Source: Phycisphaerales bacterium
GTDB taxonomy: Bacteria; Planctomycetota; Phycisphaerae; Phycisphaerales; UBA1924
NCBI GenBank assembly: GCA_029260455.1
Contig: JAJDDF010000005.1
Coordinates: forward strand, 248,001-312,000
Direction of reading: 5' to 3'
DNA length: 64,000 bases
The notes beneath the pieces are model-generated. The model saw only the letters and a list, made by a program, of their open reading frames with translations, did not search any database and had not been told where the DNA came from. Position numbers and translations under genes: made by a program. Positions 24,984-34,110 of this stretch are shown here, piece by piece; positions within the stretch are counted from its first letter, which is position 1, and every line of letters starts with the position of its first letter.

Positions 24984-26632
24984 TTTCGTACCTTCCCACG
25001 CTCCTCGCATCGGCACCGCCTCTCTCTGGCGCACAAGTCCCGCCCATGATCAGCAAACTCTCGGTCATCGTGCCCGAGATTGTCATGTTCGTCGGCACCT
25101 GTCTTGTCCTGATGCTTGGCCTCAGTAAGACCGCGTCGATCCGGCGCAGCTGTGTCGGCGTTGCGGAACTCACACTGATTATCGCGGGCATTGCCGCAGC
25201 GACAGGACCGTCGTTAGTTGCTGAAAGTCTCTTGCCCAACCTCATGCCATTCGCCAAGGTCTTGATCGCTGTCGTCGGACTTGTGTTGCTGTTGCTCTTG
25301 AGCGGCACGGTTGATCGTGATATCGAAGCCGCCGCAGCTGTCGGGCGTCCTTTCGACGTGCTTCATTCCAACCGCGCCGAGTTCTACGCCTTCTTCCTTT
25401 TCAGTTTGACCGGGCTCATGCTCTGCGCATCTGCCGATGATCTGATCTGGCTCTTCCTTGCCCTCGAACTCACGAGCTTGCCGACGTATGTCATGGTGAG
25501 CATCTCGACATCAAAGACGCGCACGCAGGAAGCGGGCGTGAAATATTTCTTCCTCGGGGCCTTCTCCGCTGCGATGCTTTTGATGGGCTTCACCTTTATC
25601 TATGGTGCGACGGGCACCACGCAACTCTTTGGCGAAACCTCAATCGCAACGGCACTTGCCGCACAAGGTGAACTTGGCCCAATAGCATTGCTCGGATTCG
25701 TCCTTGCGATCATCGGTTTGTGTTTCAAAATCGCCGCCGTGCCCATGCATTTCTACACGCCAGATGTCTATCAGGGCGCAGCAGCAGGGGTGAGCGCGAT
25801 GCTTGCGTTTGTCCCAAAAACTGCTGGTTTTCTTGCCTTGATGCTGCTCGTGTCAGCGATCGGGTGGGGTGTTGATGGTGCCTACGGCCTGCCGCCCACC
25901 ATTCGACTCATGCTCTGGGTGCTCGCCGCGCTGACGATGACTTATGGCAATGTGCTTGCCCTCATGCAGCGCTCCGTCAAGCGCATCCTTGCGTATTCAT
26001 CTATCGCACATTCCGGGTACATGCTTGTTGGCATCCTTGCGGGTCCCGGACTTGCAGGTGATGGTGCACCATCGAATGGCCTTGGTGCCGTGCTGTTTTA
26101 TCTATTGTGCTACGGCGTGATGAATGTTGGCGCGTTCGCAGTTGTTGCTTCACTCAAACGTCAATCAGACGATGAAGCAGAAGATGTTGATGATCTTCGC
26201 GGCTTGTGCAAGAGTCACCCCATGCTCGGCTGGACGATGGTCGCTTCTGCGATCAGCATGCTCGGCCTGCCCATCGCCATCGGCTTCCTCGGCAAGTTGT
26301 ATCTCTTCACCGCAGGACTGCGCGCCGGTGAGATCGCACTCATTGTCGTCATGGGCCTGAACTCTGCAATCGCAGCGTTTTATTACCTGCGCCTCGCGTT
26401 CACACCCATGCTCGAAATCCCAAATGATCGCGATGCACCGCTTGTCGTCACGCAGTTCACCATGCGCAAGCTCGCGGGCGCAGTCAGTGCGCTCGGCGTG
26501 GTGGTACTGCTTCCCTTTGCCGGGCGCCTGGCAACCATGAGTGATCATGCTGCGACCTACACGCGCACTGACACAGGTGTTTCATCGGTGACGACCGCAC
26601 TACCAGAGCACGCATCAGTTGAAGAACACTAA
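24980..26632 (+). CDS. nuoN: NADH-quinone oxidoreductase subunit N
   Basis: A 550-residue antiporter-like subunit. LIWLFLALELTSLPTYVMVS (conserved Glu), KYFFLGAFSAAMLLMGFTFI and KIAAVPMHFYTPDVYQGAAA are the NuoN hallmarks, followed by RILAYSSIAHSGYMLVG. It is the last gene of the nuo cluster, with no further nuo gene downstream. It converges on a minus-strand membrane-protein gene with a 4-bp overlap of ends. Confidence 0.95.
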   Translation: MISYLPTLLASAPPLSGAQVPPMISKLSVIVPEIVMFVGTCLVLMLGLSKTASIRRSCVGVAELTLIIAGIAAATGPSLVAESLLPNLMPFAKVLIAVVGLVLLLLLSGTVDRDIEAAAAVGRPFDVLHSNRAEFYAFFLFSLTGLMLCASADDLIWLFLALELTSLPTYVMVSISTSKTRTQEAGVKYFFLGAFSAAMLLMGFTFIYGATGTTQLFGETSIATALAAQGELGPIALLGFVLAIIGLCFKIAAVPMHFYTPDVYQGAAAGVSAMLAFVPKTAGFLALMLLVSAIGWGVDGAYGLPPTIRLMLWVLAALTMTYGNVLALMQRSVKRILAYSSIAHSGYMLVGILAGPGLAGDGAPSNGLGAVLFYLLCYGVMNVGAFAVVASLKRQSDDEAEDVDDLRGLCKSHPMLGWTMVASAISMLGLPIAIGFLGKLYLFTAGLRAGEIALIVVMGLNSAIAAFYYLRLAFTPMLEIPNDRDAPLVVTQFTMRKLAGAVSALGVVVLLPFAGRLATMSDHAATYTRTDTGVSSVTTALPEHASVEEH

Positions 26633-27456
26633 GTCGTCTTCGCTTCGACAGGCTTTTTGCCGATCGGTGCATGGGCGCGATCTGACATTGTGTTGAGCCC
26701 CTTCAGTCCGCCACCAAATTGCAGCACCGCACCGATGACAAGCACCGAACCGACAAGAATCGGCACAAGCTGCGGTGTACTTTCCATGGAACTGATGACG
26801 CCGCTCTGCCATTGGCCAACTTGAAGCAGGCCCGCAAGCCCACCCAGCACAAGCATGGTCGAGCCAACGATCGTGGTCAGTGCAATGATCACCGAACGGA
26901 ACGCGGTCAGCGCCGCCATGCTCACAATAATCAAGCCCAGCAGTGCACCAACGTAATACTGTTCGGGTGCTTGTCCGATCGCGGTCCAGATGTTCGCACC
27001 TGCAAACGCGCCCGCAAGCCCGCCGAACAGCGCCGCGGCGTAGCGCATGAATGGCCACGCAACAACACCCGTGATAATGGCAATGCTCGCGGCCATCGCC
27101 GGTGCACCCTGCACATTGGTGGCAACCTGCGAAGCGATCCACATTCCTGCGAGTGCCGCAAGCGCAACGACAATCCACTTGCGCCATCGAAATCCATTCG
27201 TCACGCACATCGCACCAAGGACAATAAAGATCGCCGCCCAGACCGCGCTCACTTCAAGCAGCAAGCCCTTGAGCATGTCCGGATGACACAAAAAATCAAG
27301 CCGATCTCGTAGCGCCGTAAACAACATGTCCGAGGGCGGCAAGCTCGAATCAACGGTGTGCGTGGTCGATGTCGTCGCAGATTCACCAGACGACCAACCA
27401 CCCTCCGATTGCGCAAGAAATGTCGAAACGAGAAGCTGATATGTGCTGTGCATCAT
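26629..27456 (-). CDS. Polytopic membrane protein A, unknown function
   Basis: A 275-residue protein (start ATG at 27456, MMHSTYQLL; the longer ORF upstream overlaps the neighbouring gene). After an ~70-residue soluble or exported N-terminal part there are about seven hydrophobic segments with Gly-rich helix packing (FGGLAGAFAGANIW, VGALLGLIIVSMAALTAF). The C-terminal tail is basic. It lies 52 bp downstream of membrane protein B and both share this TM pattern, so they are likely distant paralogues or partners. The TMEM198/DUF4203-like family is a possible assignment. Confidence 0.5.
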   Translation of the reverse strand: MMHSTYQLLVSTFLAQSEGGWSSGESATTSTTHTVDSSLPPSDMLFTALRDRLDFLCHPDMLKGLLLEVSAVWAAIFIVLGAMCVTNGFRWRKWIVVALAALAGMWIASQVATNVQGAPAMAASIAIITGVVAWPFMRYAAALFGGLAGAFAGANIWTAIGQAPEQYYVGALLGLIIVSMAALTAFRSVIIALTTIVGSTMLVLGGLAGLLQVGQWQSGVISSMESTPQLVPILVGSVLVIGAVLQFGGGLKGLNTMSDRAHAPIGKKPVEAKTT

Positions 27457-27508
27457 GGCGTATCCTGTCGATGCGGGCGCTTCGCACCCCACCGGCGAGA
27501 ACGCGCGC

Positions 27509-28441
27509 TTATTCGCTATCGGCTTCCGGCTTCTTCGAACGCCACTGGATCGCAACTGCAACGGCCGATAACACAAGCCACAGCCCCGCCCACACCAATG
27601 GTTCACTGGGCAGCATCCCTTCGCCCACTGCACCACTGGCTGTTGCAAGCCATGCCCCGGATGGCAGCGCCATCGCAGCCCCAGACATCGCAGTAACAAG
27701 CGAGCCCACACTCTTGTGCAGAAGTAAGCCTCCTGCGAAACCGCCAACAAGCCCAATCAGAGTTGCCATGGTCACGATGAGTTTTTCACGCACATCAAGC
27801 GCGCTCCATCGCGGACCGAGCACAGCTTTCACCCGGGAGAAAAAGTCACGCACATGCTGCGCTTCTTCGCCAAGTCCGGCCTTTTCAACCTCTTCGTTCA
27901 TGTTTGGCAGTGCCGCTTCTGCGATATCTCTCAATGGACCATCGCTGGCCGCGTCATTCAATGCGTCAAGCGATTCCACAAATGCCTCACCCGGTACAAC
28001 CTGCGGGGCGACACTGGCAGGCAATTCTTCAGGTGCATATTGCACAAATGTTGCAGCGATCGTTGTTGCCACCGCCGCTGCCAATACCGACGATGCAATC
28101 GCGATAGTGAACCGATAGGTAATAAGCCCCATCATGAGCCCGATGAATCCGCCCACGCCCGCTGTGGTCGCACTTGATACGCCCGCGCCCACCGCTGCGG
28201 GCAGGACAAGGCCTGCCTGGACCCCAAGCAGAAGGCCGAGCAGTGCAAGTGCCAGACGCAGTGACGCCCGCCCAAACAGGGCCAGCACCACGCCCCCGAT
28301 CAGGCAGCCCACCACAATCGAGTGAGTCGACCAGGGGATATCACGAATCACCTGCGTCACCGATGCACTGGCATCATTCACGGTGCCGAGAATCTCGCCA
28401 GCATTGAGGGGAGTCGCCAAGTTGGGCAAATCTGATGTCAT
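27509..28441 (-). CDS. Polytopic membrane protein B, unknown function
   Basis: A 310-residue protein with about four to five hydrophobic segments in the first ~130 residues (IVVGCLIGGVVLALFG, LALALLGLLLGVQAGLVLPA, VGGFIGLMMGLITYRFTIAI), a soluble helical domain (~140-215) and three more TM segments. The C-terminus is short and acidic (EADSE). The Gly-rich, tightly packed helices resemble DUF4203/TMEM198-type proteins (weak). It is first in a two-gene unit with membrane protein A and divergent from pheA. Confidence 0.5.
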   Translation of the reverse strand: MTSDLPNLATPLNAGEILGTVNDASASVTQVIRDIPWSTHSIVVGCLIGGVVLALFGRASLRLALALLGLLLGVQAGLVLPAAVGAGVSSATTAGVGGFIGLMMGLITYRFTIAIASSVLAAAVATTIAATFVQYAPEELPASVAPQVVPGEAFVESLDALNDAASDGPLRDIAEAALPNMNEEVEKAGLGEEAQHVRDFFSRVKAVLGPRWSALDVREKLIVTMATLIGLVGGFAGGLLLHKSVGSLVTAMSGAAMALPSGAWLATASGAVGEGMLPSEPLVWAGLWLVLSAVAVAIQWRSKKPEADSE

Positions 28442-28629
28442 GGTGATTCTGTGCAGAAGGAGGTGCGTGCATTAGCCTATTCGGAAGTTGACGCCCCGGG
28501 TTACGTCAATCGGGAGTTATTGCGCCATCTGGTCCCAATTTCACAGTGGATATGGGGTTCTCAGCGGTGATCGCGGTGCGGGGTGTGCCGCCAAGAGGCG
28601 ATAGTGTCAGTCAAGGTGGGGAGGATGAC

Positions 28630-29838
28630 ATGGATTCTGGGCCGCAACAACCTGAACTGCCGGAAGGCACTGAGCCGCCCGAAGGTTCTGAGCAAATCTT
28701 CGATCATCGCCTTGGGGCCGCAGGCGATGCCCTGCCCGATCGCCCGTTAGACGAACTGCGCGAGCGCATCGACGAACTCGATCAACGATTGATCTCGGTG
28801 CTCAATGAACGCGCCCGTCTTGTCGTTGATGTTGGTCGCGTCAAGCGTTCTGATGGCACGCCCATCTACGCGCCGCATCGTGAACAGGCGGTGCTCCAGC
28901 GCGCACGGTCACACAACGCTGATGGTCCGTTGCTGGATCGCACTGTCGAAGCCATCTATCGCGAAATCATGTCGGGCAGCTTCGCCCTTGAGCGCCCGCT
29001 GCGCATCGGCTTTCTCGGTCCGCAGGGAACATTTTCACACGTCGCATCACGCAAACAGTTTGGGCGCTCTGTCAGTTTCGAAGACCTCCACGAAATTGAT
29101 GGTGTATTTACCGAAGTGCAGCGCGGCCACGTTGACTACGGCCTCGTGCCCATCGAAAATTCACTGCACGGCGGCGTGCGCGACACGATGGATGCCTTCC
29201 GTGAACGAGCGGGAGTAGTACACATTTATGCCGAAGTCCAACTCGAAGTGCATCAGGCGCTGCTCGCCAATTGTGAACCGAACAAAGTCAAGCGCATTCA
29301 CTCCAAGCCCGAGGCCTTCTCGCAGTGTCGCAAGTGGCTCGCACTGCAATATCCAAAGGCCGAGCTTGTCCCCGCCCCGAGCACCAGCCGCGCCGTGCAG
29401 ATTGCCCGCGCTGAAAATCTCCTCGAACCAGCGTCCGGCGCTGCTGCTATCGGTTCTGATCTCGCCGGAGAGTTGTATGAACTAGGGGTGCTGTTTCCGC
29501 GCATCGAAGACGATCCGCACAACGTGACGCGATTTTTTGTGATCGCTAAAACGCCCGCCCAGCGCTCCGGCGATGATAAAACAAGCATCATGCTCACCAC
29601 CCCGGACCATCCAGGCGCGCTGGTTGACGTGTTGCAGATTTTCAAGGAAGCCAACATCAACTTGACGCACATCGACAAGCGTCCGAGCGGCCGCACCAAC
29701 TGGTCATACACCTTCTTCATTGATGCGGTGGGGCATCGTGAAGATCGGCCTGTGGCGAAGGCCATCGAAAACGCGCGCACCCTCTGCGCCGAACTGCATG
29801 TGCTTGGCAGCTATCCGCGTGCCCGGCGGGTGCTGTAG
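28630..29838 (+). CDS. pheA: Bifunctional chorismate mutase / prephenate dehydratase (P-protein)
   Basis: A 402-residue enzyme of phenylalanine synthesis. An AroQ chorismate mutase domain (about 45-125: LDELRERIDELDQRLISVLN) is followed by prephenate dehydratase (IGFLGPQGTFSHVA, VPIENSLHGGV, and the catalytic TRFFVIAK). A C-terminal ACT domain follows (TPDHPGALVDVLQIFKEANI). The usual Phe-binding ESRP motif reads DKRP here. Start at ATG 28630 is supported by GGGGAGG at 28618-28624. An acidic Pro/Glu-rich N-terminal extension of ~40 residues precedes the mutase. Confidence 0.93.
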   Translation: MDSGPQQPELPEGTEPPEGSEQIFDHRLGAAGDALPDRPLDELRERIDELDQRLISVLNERARLVVDVGRVKRSDGTPIYAPHREQAVLQRARSHNADGPLLDRTVEAIYREIMSGSFALERPLRIGFLGPQGTFSHVASRKQFGRSVSFEDLHEIDGVFTEVQRGHVDYGLVPIENSLHGGVRDTMDAFRERAGVVHIYAEVQLEVHQALLANCEPNKVKRIHSKPEAFSQCRKWLALQYPKAELVPAPSTSRAVQIARAENLLEPASGAAAIGSDLAGELYELGVLFPRIEDDPHNVTRFFVIAKTPAQRSGDDKTSIMLTTPDHPGALVDVLQIFKEANINLTHIDKRPSGRTNWSYTFFIDAVGHREDRPVAKAIENARTLCAELHVLGSYPRARRVL

Positions 29839-29860
29839 CCGCAGCGTTGTGTTGGGGGGC

Positions 29861-30211
29861 TCAATCCTGCCCGAGTCGCCCGCCCGTTGCGTCATCGCCG
29901 CCCTTGTTGGGCTGCTTGGCGCCGAGCTCGATGGTGCCATAGGCCTGCTCGTAGGCTGCAAGGGCCTGCTGCAATGACGCATACAAGCGTTTGGCCGTCG
30001 ACCAGTTCATCACCACGCGGTGCCCGATGATGAAGTTCATCACCGGCTGCTGGTTCTGGCCCTGCCCGGGCATATTGAGCCCGAAATCCAGAACAATCTC
30101 ATCGGGCGTGGTCGCCGAACGAATCGTATTGGCATACGACGAACTCATCTTGCTTTCGTCAATGCGGATTTGGACCTGTTGGTTCTGGTTGGGGTTCTGA
30201 TTACCATCCAT
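29861..30211 (-). CDS. DUF3467 domain protein
   Basis: A 116-residue soluble protein. After an Asn/Gln-rich start (MDGNQNPNQNQQ), residues ~15-95 match the DUF3467 pattern: QIRIDESKMSSSYANTIR, EIVLDFGLN, and RVVMNWSTAKRLYASLQQAL. These small proteins are widespread and of unknown function. ATG at 30211 is preceded by AAGGAGAG. It lies 45 bp downstream of tRNA-Leu on the same strand, so the two may share a promoter. Confidence 0.8.
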   Translation of the reverse strand: MDGNQNPNQNQQVQIRIDESKMSSSYANTIRSATTPDEIVLDFGLNMPGQGQNQQPVMNFIIGHRVVMNWSTAKRLYASLQQALAAYEQAYGTIELGAKQPNKGGDDATGGRLGQD

Positions 30212-30256
30212 GTGCGTTCTCTCCTTGTGCGCGCCTGTTCTGGCACTGTTTTTGAG

Positions 30257-30340
30257 TACCGAAGGAGGGACTCGAACCCTCAAATCCTTTCGGACAGCGG
30301 ATTTTGAGTCCGCCGCGTCTGCCAATTCCGCCACTTCGGC
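30257..30340 (-). tRNA. tRNA-Leu (anticodon CAA)
   Basis: 84 nt fold into a class II tRNA. The acceptor stem GCCGAAG pairs with CTTCGGT, with A as discriminator. The D-arm contains AATTGGCAGACGC. The anticodon stem-loop is GCGGA-CTCAAAA-TCCGC with anticodon CAA. The variable arm is long (TGTCCGAAAGGA), as expected for leucine. The T-arm is GAGGG-TTCGAGT-CCCTC. No CCA is encoded. It reads UUG codons. Confidence 0.95.
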
Positions 30341-30558
30341 CAATGGGCGTGAAGGGACATCGCCCGCGAGCAACGCAGTGTAGCCAAATCGCCCCCGTTG
30401 GCAGATGGAAATCCATGCGCCGCCCCCGGTATGCTCTGAGCGTCGATGCGGGGTATCCTCACCCGGCTCGCCGCGCTCGATAGCATCGGCGACCGTCGGC
30501 CCACACCTCGGCCAGCGGTTTGACATTCATTTCACCTGATCATTTGAGAGTAAGCGCG

Positions 30559-31944
30559 ATGGCAGCAGCGACAGCGACCACCGAAGAGCACATCAATATC
30601 GAAGACATCGGCCCCTGCCGCAAGCGCATCACCATTGCGCTCCCCGCAGAAGCCGTCACCGAGCAGATCGGCCAATCTCTTGACCTTGTCGCTGCAGAGG
30701 CCACCCTGCCCGGGTTCCGCGCCGGCCGCGTCCCGCGCAAACTTGTCGAGAAAAAATTTGGTGCTGCTGTTCGTAACGAAGCGAAAAGTCAGCTCCTCTC
30801 TTCTGCCTACTCCCGCGCTGTCGAAGAGAACAAACTCAGAGTCATTGGCGAACCAGAACGCATCGATGATGACAACGAAACGGATATCGAGGCGGGCCAG
30901 GCAATCACGTTCACAGTTGAAATTGATGTCGCGCCCGATTTCGAATTACCCGCATTTTCTGAAATCGAAGTCCTCAAGCCGACCTACGAAGTCACAACAG
31001 AACAGGTTGATGAACAATTGGAGCGTGCCTGCCGCAACGAAGGCGAACTCGAGCCGCATGACAAGGCTGAGGCCGGTGACTATTGCATTGGTGATGGCAA
31101 GCTGATGGTCAAAGGTGAAGATGAGCCCGTGTACGATCTAAAGGGCGCGGTGATTCAGATTCCAGATAAAGCTGATGATGGCAAGGGCCGCATTCTTGGT
31201 GTTGTCATTGATGACTTTGAGAAACAAGTTGGCACACCCACAGCAGGCGACACCATCACCGTCAAGGCCAAGGGCCCGGAACACCACGAACGCGAGAAGA
31301 TTCGCGGCGCGGATCTCACAATTACCTTCGAAGTTGAGCAGGTTCAGCGGATTCTACCCGCGACTGTGGATGCGCTGGTCGAGAAGTACGGCTTTGCAGA
31401 TGTCGAGCAGTTGCGTCAATCGGTTCAGGAACAGCTTGAGCGCCGCATCCAGATCGAACAGGCCTCTGCCATGCGTTCACAGGCTGCCGAGGCGCTGCTC
31501 GACCAGATCGATTTCGACATCCCCGAGCGTTTGACTGAAAATCAGGCTGAGCGTCGTCTCGAACGTCAGCGCATGGAGATGGAATATCGCGGCGAAGATG
31601 CTCAGACGATTGAAGATGCCGTCGCTGACGCCCGGTCAACTTCACACGAGGGTGCTCAGCGGGAACTCAAATTATTCTTCATGCTTGCCAAGGCCGCTGA
31701 AGACATGAAGGTGGAAGTAACAGAAGAAGAGGTTGGCGGCCGTATCACGCAGCTCGCGCAGGATCGCAACGAGCGTCCCGAGCGCCTCCGCGCAGAACTG
31801 ATCCGCACCGGGCGCATCCAGACACTCCTGCAGCAGATTCGTGAACACAAGACACTTGATTCCATCGTTGCCAAGGCGTTGATGAAGGAAGTGACGACGG
31901 ACGAATTCAAGGCTGCGATGGAGTCTCGCGCTGACAAGAAGTGA
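30559..31944 (+). CDS. tig: Trigger factor (ribosome-associated chaperone)
   Basis: A 461-residue chaperone. The N-terminal ribosome-binding domain carries PGFRAGRVPRKLVEKKFG, the trigger-factor signature loop. The middle part corresponds to the PPIase domain but lacks a clear FKBP GD..xDFxG active site (AEAGDYCIGDGKLMV instead), so isomerase activity may be weak. The C-terminal arm is helical and Arg/Glu-rich. ATG 30559 is chosen since the ribosome-binding domain follows; an in-frame start at 30520 is less likely. Encoded upstream of clpX, a pairing known in many bacteria, although clpP is not present here. Confidence 0.9.
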   Translation: MAAATATTEEHINIEDIGPCRKRITIALPAEAVTEQIGQSLDLVAAEATLPGFRAGRVPRKLVEKKFGAAVRNEAKSQLLSSAYSRAVEENKLRVIGEPERIDDDNETDIEAGQAITFTVEIDVAPDFELPAFSEIEVLKPTYEVTTEQVDEQLERACRNEGELEPHDKAEAGDYCIGDGKLMVKGEDEPVYDLKGAVIQIPDKADDGKGRILGVVIDDFEKQVGTPTAGDTITVKAKGPEHHEREKIRGADLTITFEVEQVQRILPATVDALVEKYGFADVEQLRQSVQEQLERRIQIEQASAMRSQAAEALLDQIDFDIPERLTENQAERRLERQRMEMEYRGEDAQTIEDAVADARSTSHEGAQRELKLFFMLAKAAEDMKVEVTEEEVGGRITQLAQDRNERPERLRAELIRTGRIQTLLQQIREHKTLDSIVAKALMKEVTTDEFKAAMESRADKK

Positions 31945-31945
31945 C

Positions 31946-32320
31946 GTGTTCGTTTATTCACTCGCCCAATCAAATACGACAAGTGCCTTTTTCACATGGA
32001 TTGGTGTGCTTCTCGTTCTCGTTATCGCCGGCAATGTCTTCAGACTGAGAATTCGCAAGCTCTTTATTGATGATGAGCAGCCCACAGACCTCATCCTTGA
32101 TGACATTCGCACTCTGCGCAACAAAGGCACAATTTCCGATGAGGAATATGAACGTCTGCGCGAAGTGATTCTCGGTACAGCCCATGGTCAATCGCAAAAA
32201 ACGCCCCCTGCAACCATCGTGGCACCACCCGGTTTTGACCTGACAGGTGATCCCCTTCCCGGTCCCCCCCAGGATCGGGAATCCCCACCTGAGAGCAGTG
32301 AATCGTCCGCAAACGAATAG
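31946..32320 (+). CDS. Small membrane protein with SHOCT-like motif
   Basis: A 124-residue protein beginning with GTG right after the tig stop. One TM segment (about 14-34, FFTWIGVLLVLVIAGNVF) is followed by LDDIRTLRNKGTISDEEYER (about 51-70), which fits the short C-terminal helix-turn-helix called SHOCT (L..L..L...G.IT.EEYE). A Pro-rich tail follows. Function is unknown; SHOCT motifs are thought to mediate oligomerisation. Confidence 0.6.
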   Translation: MFVYSLAQSNTTSAFFTWIGVLLVLVIAGNVFRLRIRKLFIDDEQPTDLILDDIRTLRNKGTISDEEYERLREVILGTAHGQSQKTPPATIVAPPGFDLTGDPLPGPPQDRESPPESSESSANE

Positions 32321-32637
32321 GGGGCAGATAATTGTCATGCGGGGGCATCGCGATAAGGGCCTCTGGACGTGGGTGAAGTGTTGATCGTGTGTGTTCATTG
32401 AGATGCACAGTTGCCCTGCGGGCAGATGGTGGCAGGATGTATGGAAGGTTGGATCGATAGTGTGGTGGGTAGGGCCCCGAGAAGGCTCTTCCCGAGCAGG
32501 TGGGCATCGAGTCGCACGCTGCCCATGCCGATACAATTGGCGGGTTCGAAGCAACCCGGCTGCTGACACGGTGGTGGTCTCGTGTTGGTTTTGAGGTGCG
32601 ACGGGCTCAATTGATCGTCTGTGGACGAGGGGTAGAT
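32321..32637. other. Intergenic region upstream of clpX
   Basis: About 317 bp without a convincing gene. It contains a short hairpin, GGGTT-CGAAGC-AACCC (near 32542-32557), inside a stretch reminiscent of a tRNA T-arm but with no acceptor or anticodon arms. GAGGGG lies just before the clpX ATG. I see no clear sigma-70 promoter or known small RNA. The length would accommodate a regulated leader. Confidence 0.4.
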
Positions 32638-34011
32638 ATGGCAAAGACGCGCAATGACGGTGGTGGATCGCAAGGCGGTGGACCCGGTGGCCCGAGTGGG
32701 CCCAGTGGACCAACCGGAGGCGATGGCGGCAATGGCAACGGCGGCGGCGGGAATGACTCCGGCTTCCGCGGACGCAAAGTCACCACGTGCTCATTTTGTG
32801 GCAAAACCTCGCGCGATGTCGGGGCGATGGTCGAAGGCCCGAGCGATGTGTACATCTGCTGCAATTGCGTTGACTTGTGCCAGAATATTTTCAAGCAGGA
32901 ACGCCGGCGCGTTGCTTCCACCAAGCACAGTTATGGCGAAATCCCCACGCCGCGCCAGATCAAGGAGTTTCTTGATCAGTACATCATCGGTCAGGACGCC
33001 GCCAAGAAGTCGCTCGCGGTTGCGGTGCAGAATCACTACAAGCGCCTTCAGCAGATCGATAACGAAGAGGCACCCGTCGAACTCGAAAAGAGCAACATTC
33101 TTCTGCTGGGCCCGACCGGGTGTGGCAAGACTTTGCTTGCGCGCACGCTGGCACGCATTCTGAATGTGCCCTTTGCGATCGCAGACGCCACGACGTTGAC
33201 CGAAGCAGGATACGTGGGCGAGGATGTTGAGAATCTCTTGCTGCGCCTGCTGCAAAGCGCTGACTACGACCTTGAAACGGCGCAACGCGGCATCATTTAT
33301 ATCGATGAAATCGACAAAATCGGCAAGACGTCAAGCAATGTCTCAATCACGCGCGATGTGTCGGGTGAGGGTGTTCAGCAGGCCCTGCTCAAGATGCTTG
33401 AGGGCACCGTTGCCAACGTGCCTCCGCAAGGTGGCCGCAAGCATCCCGAGCAGCAGTACATTCAGATTGATACCACGCACATCCTGTTCATCTGCGGCGG
33501 GTCGTTTGTTGGCCTTGAAGACATCATCCGCCGGCGCATCGGCAAGAAGCGCATCGGGTTTTCTGCAGATATTGATTCCGCCGAATCGCAAGCCATCGAT
33601 GATGTGCTGCTTCAGGTTGTGCCCGAAGACATCACGGAATATGGCATGATCCCGGAGCTTGTCGGGCGACTTCCCGTTGCAGCGCCACTGCTTCCATTGA
33701 CAAGTGAAGCAATGATCCAGGTGCTCACAGAGCCCAAGAATGCGCTGGTCAAGCAATATCAATACCTCTTCCACCTTGAAGGGGCGCAACTTGAATTTAC
33801 CGATGCTGCCCTTCAAGCCATCGCCGAGAAGGCCAAGGAGCGCAAAACCGGTGCAAGAGCCCTGCGCGGCGTGATGGAAGAGATGATGCTCGAACTGATG
33901 TATGAGCTGCCCGAGATCGCCAAGGGCGGGGAGTTTGTCATTGATCGAGATGCCGTCATGAATCCGAAGTCGCTGCAAGATATTCGCGTCAAGAAGAAGG
34001 AATCGGCCTGA
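32638..34011 (+). CDS. clpX: ATP-dependent Clp protease ATP-binding subunit ClpX
   Basis: The 457-residue AAA+ unfoldase of the ClpXP protease. Seen: zinc-binding domain C51-x2-C54-x19-C74-x2-C77 ([20 protein letters not shown]), Walker A GPTGCGKT (about 158), pore loop [13 protein letters not shown], Walker [11 protein letters not shown], the RIGF ClpP-docking loop (IGKKRIGF) and sensor-2 GARALR. A Gly/Pro/Ser-rich segment of about 40 residues precedes the zinc domain, longer than the usual few residues. Start is ATG 32638, with GAGGGG upstream. Confidence 0.95.
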   Translation: MAKTRNDGGGSQGGGPGGPSGPSGPTGGDGGNGNGGGGNDSGFRGRKVTTCSFCGKTSRDVGAMVEGPSDVYICCNCVDLCQNIFKQERRRVASTKHSYGEIPTPRQIKEFLDQYIIGQDAAKKSLAVAVQNHYKRLQQIDNEEAPVELEKSNILLLGPTGCGKTLLARTLARILNVPFAIADATTLTEAGYVGEDVENLLLRLLQSADYDLETAQRGIIYIDEIDKIGKTSSNVSITRDVSGEGVQQALLKMLEGTVANVPPQGGRKHPEQQYIQIDTTHILFICGGSFVGLEDIIRRRIGKKRIGFSADIDSAESQAIDDVLLQVVPEDITEYGMIPELVGRLPVAAPLLPLTSEAMIQVLTEPKNALVKQYQYLFHLEGAQLEFTDAALQAIAEKAKERKTGARALRGVMEEMMLELMYELPEIAKGGEFVIDRDAVMNPKSLQDIRVKKKESA

Positions 34012-34110
34012 CCCTGCAAGGGCTTGGGCAGTCGCCTGGCGCACTGTAAATGCTGACAATCTTTACGTGTCGATTGACGCGCTAGCGCCCCGCGACCTAG
34101 CGTGGGGGAC

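Noticed and set aside
32540-32560. T-arm-like GGGTTCGAA...AACCC hairpin upstream of clpX
   Set aside because: No acceptor, D or anticodon arms can be formed around it, so not a tRNA.
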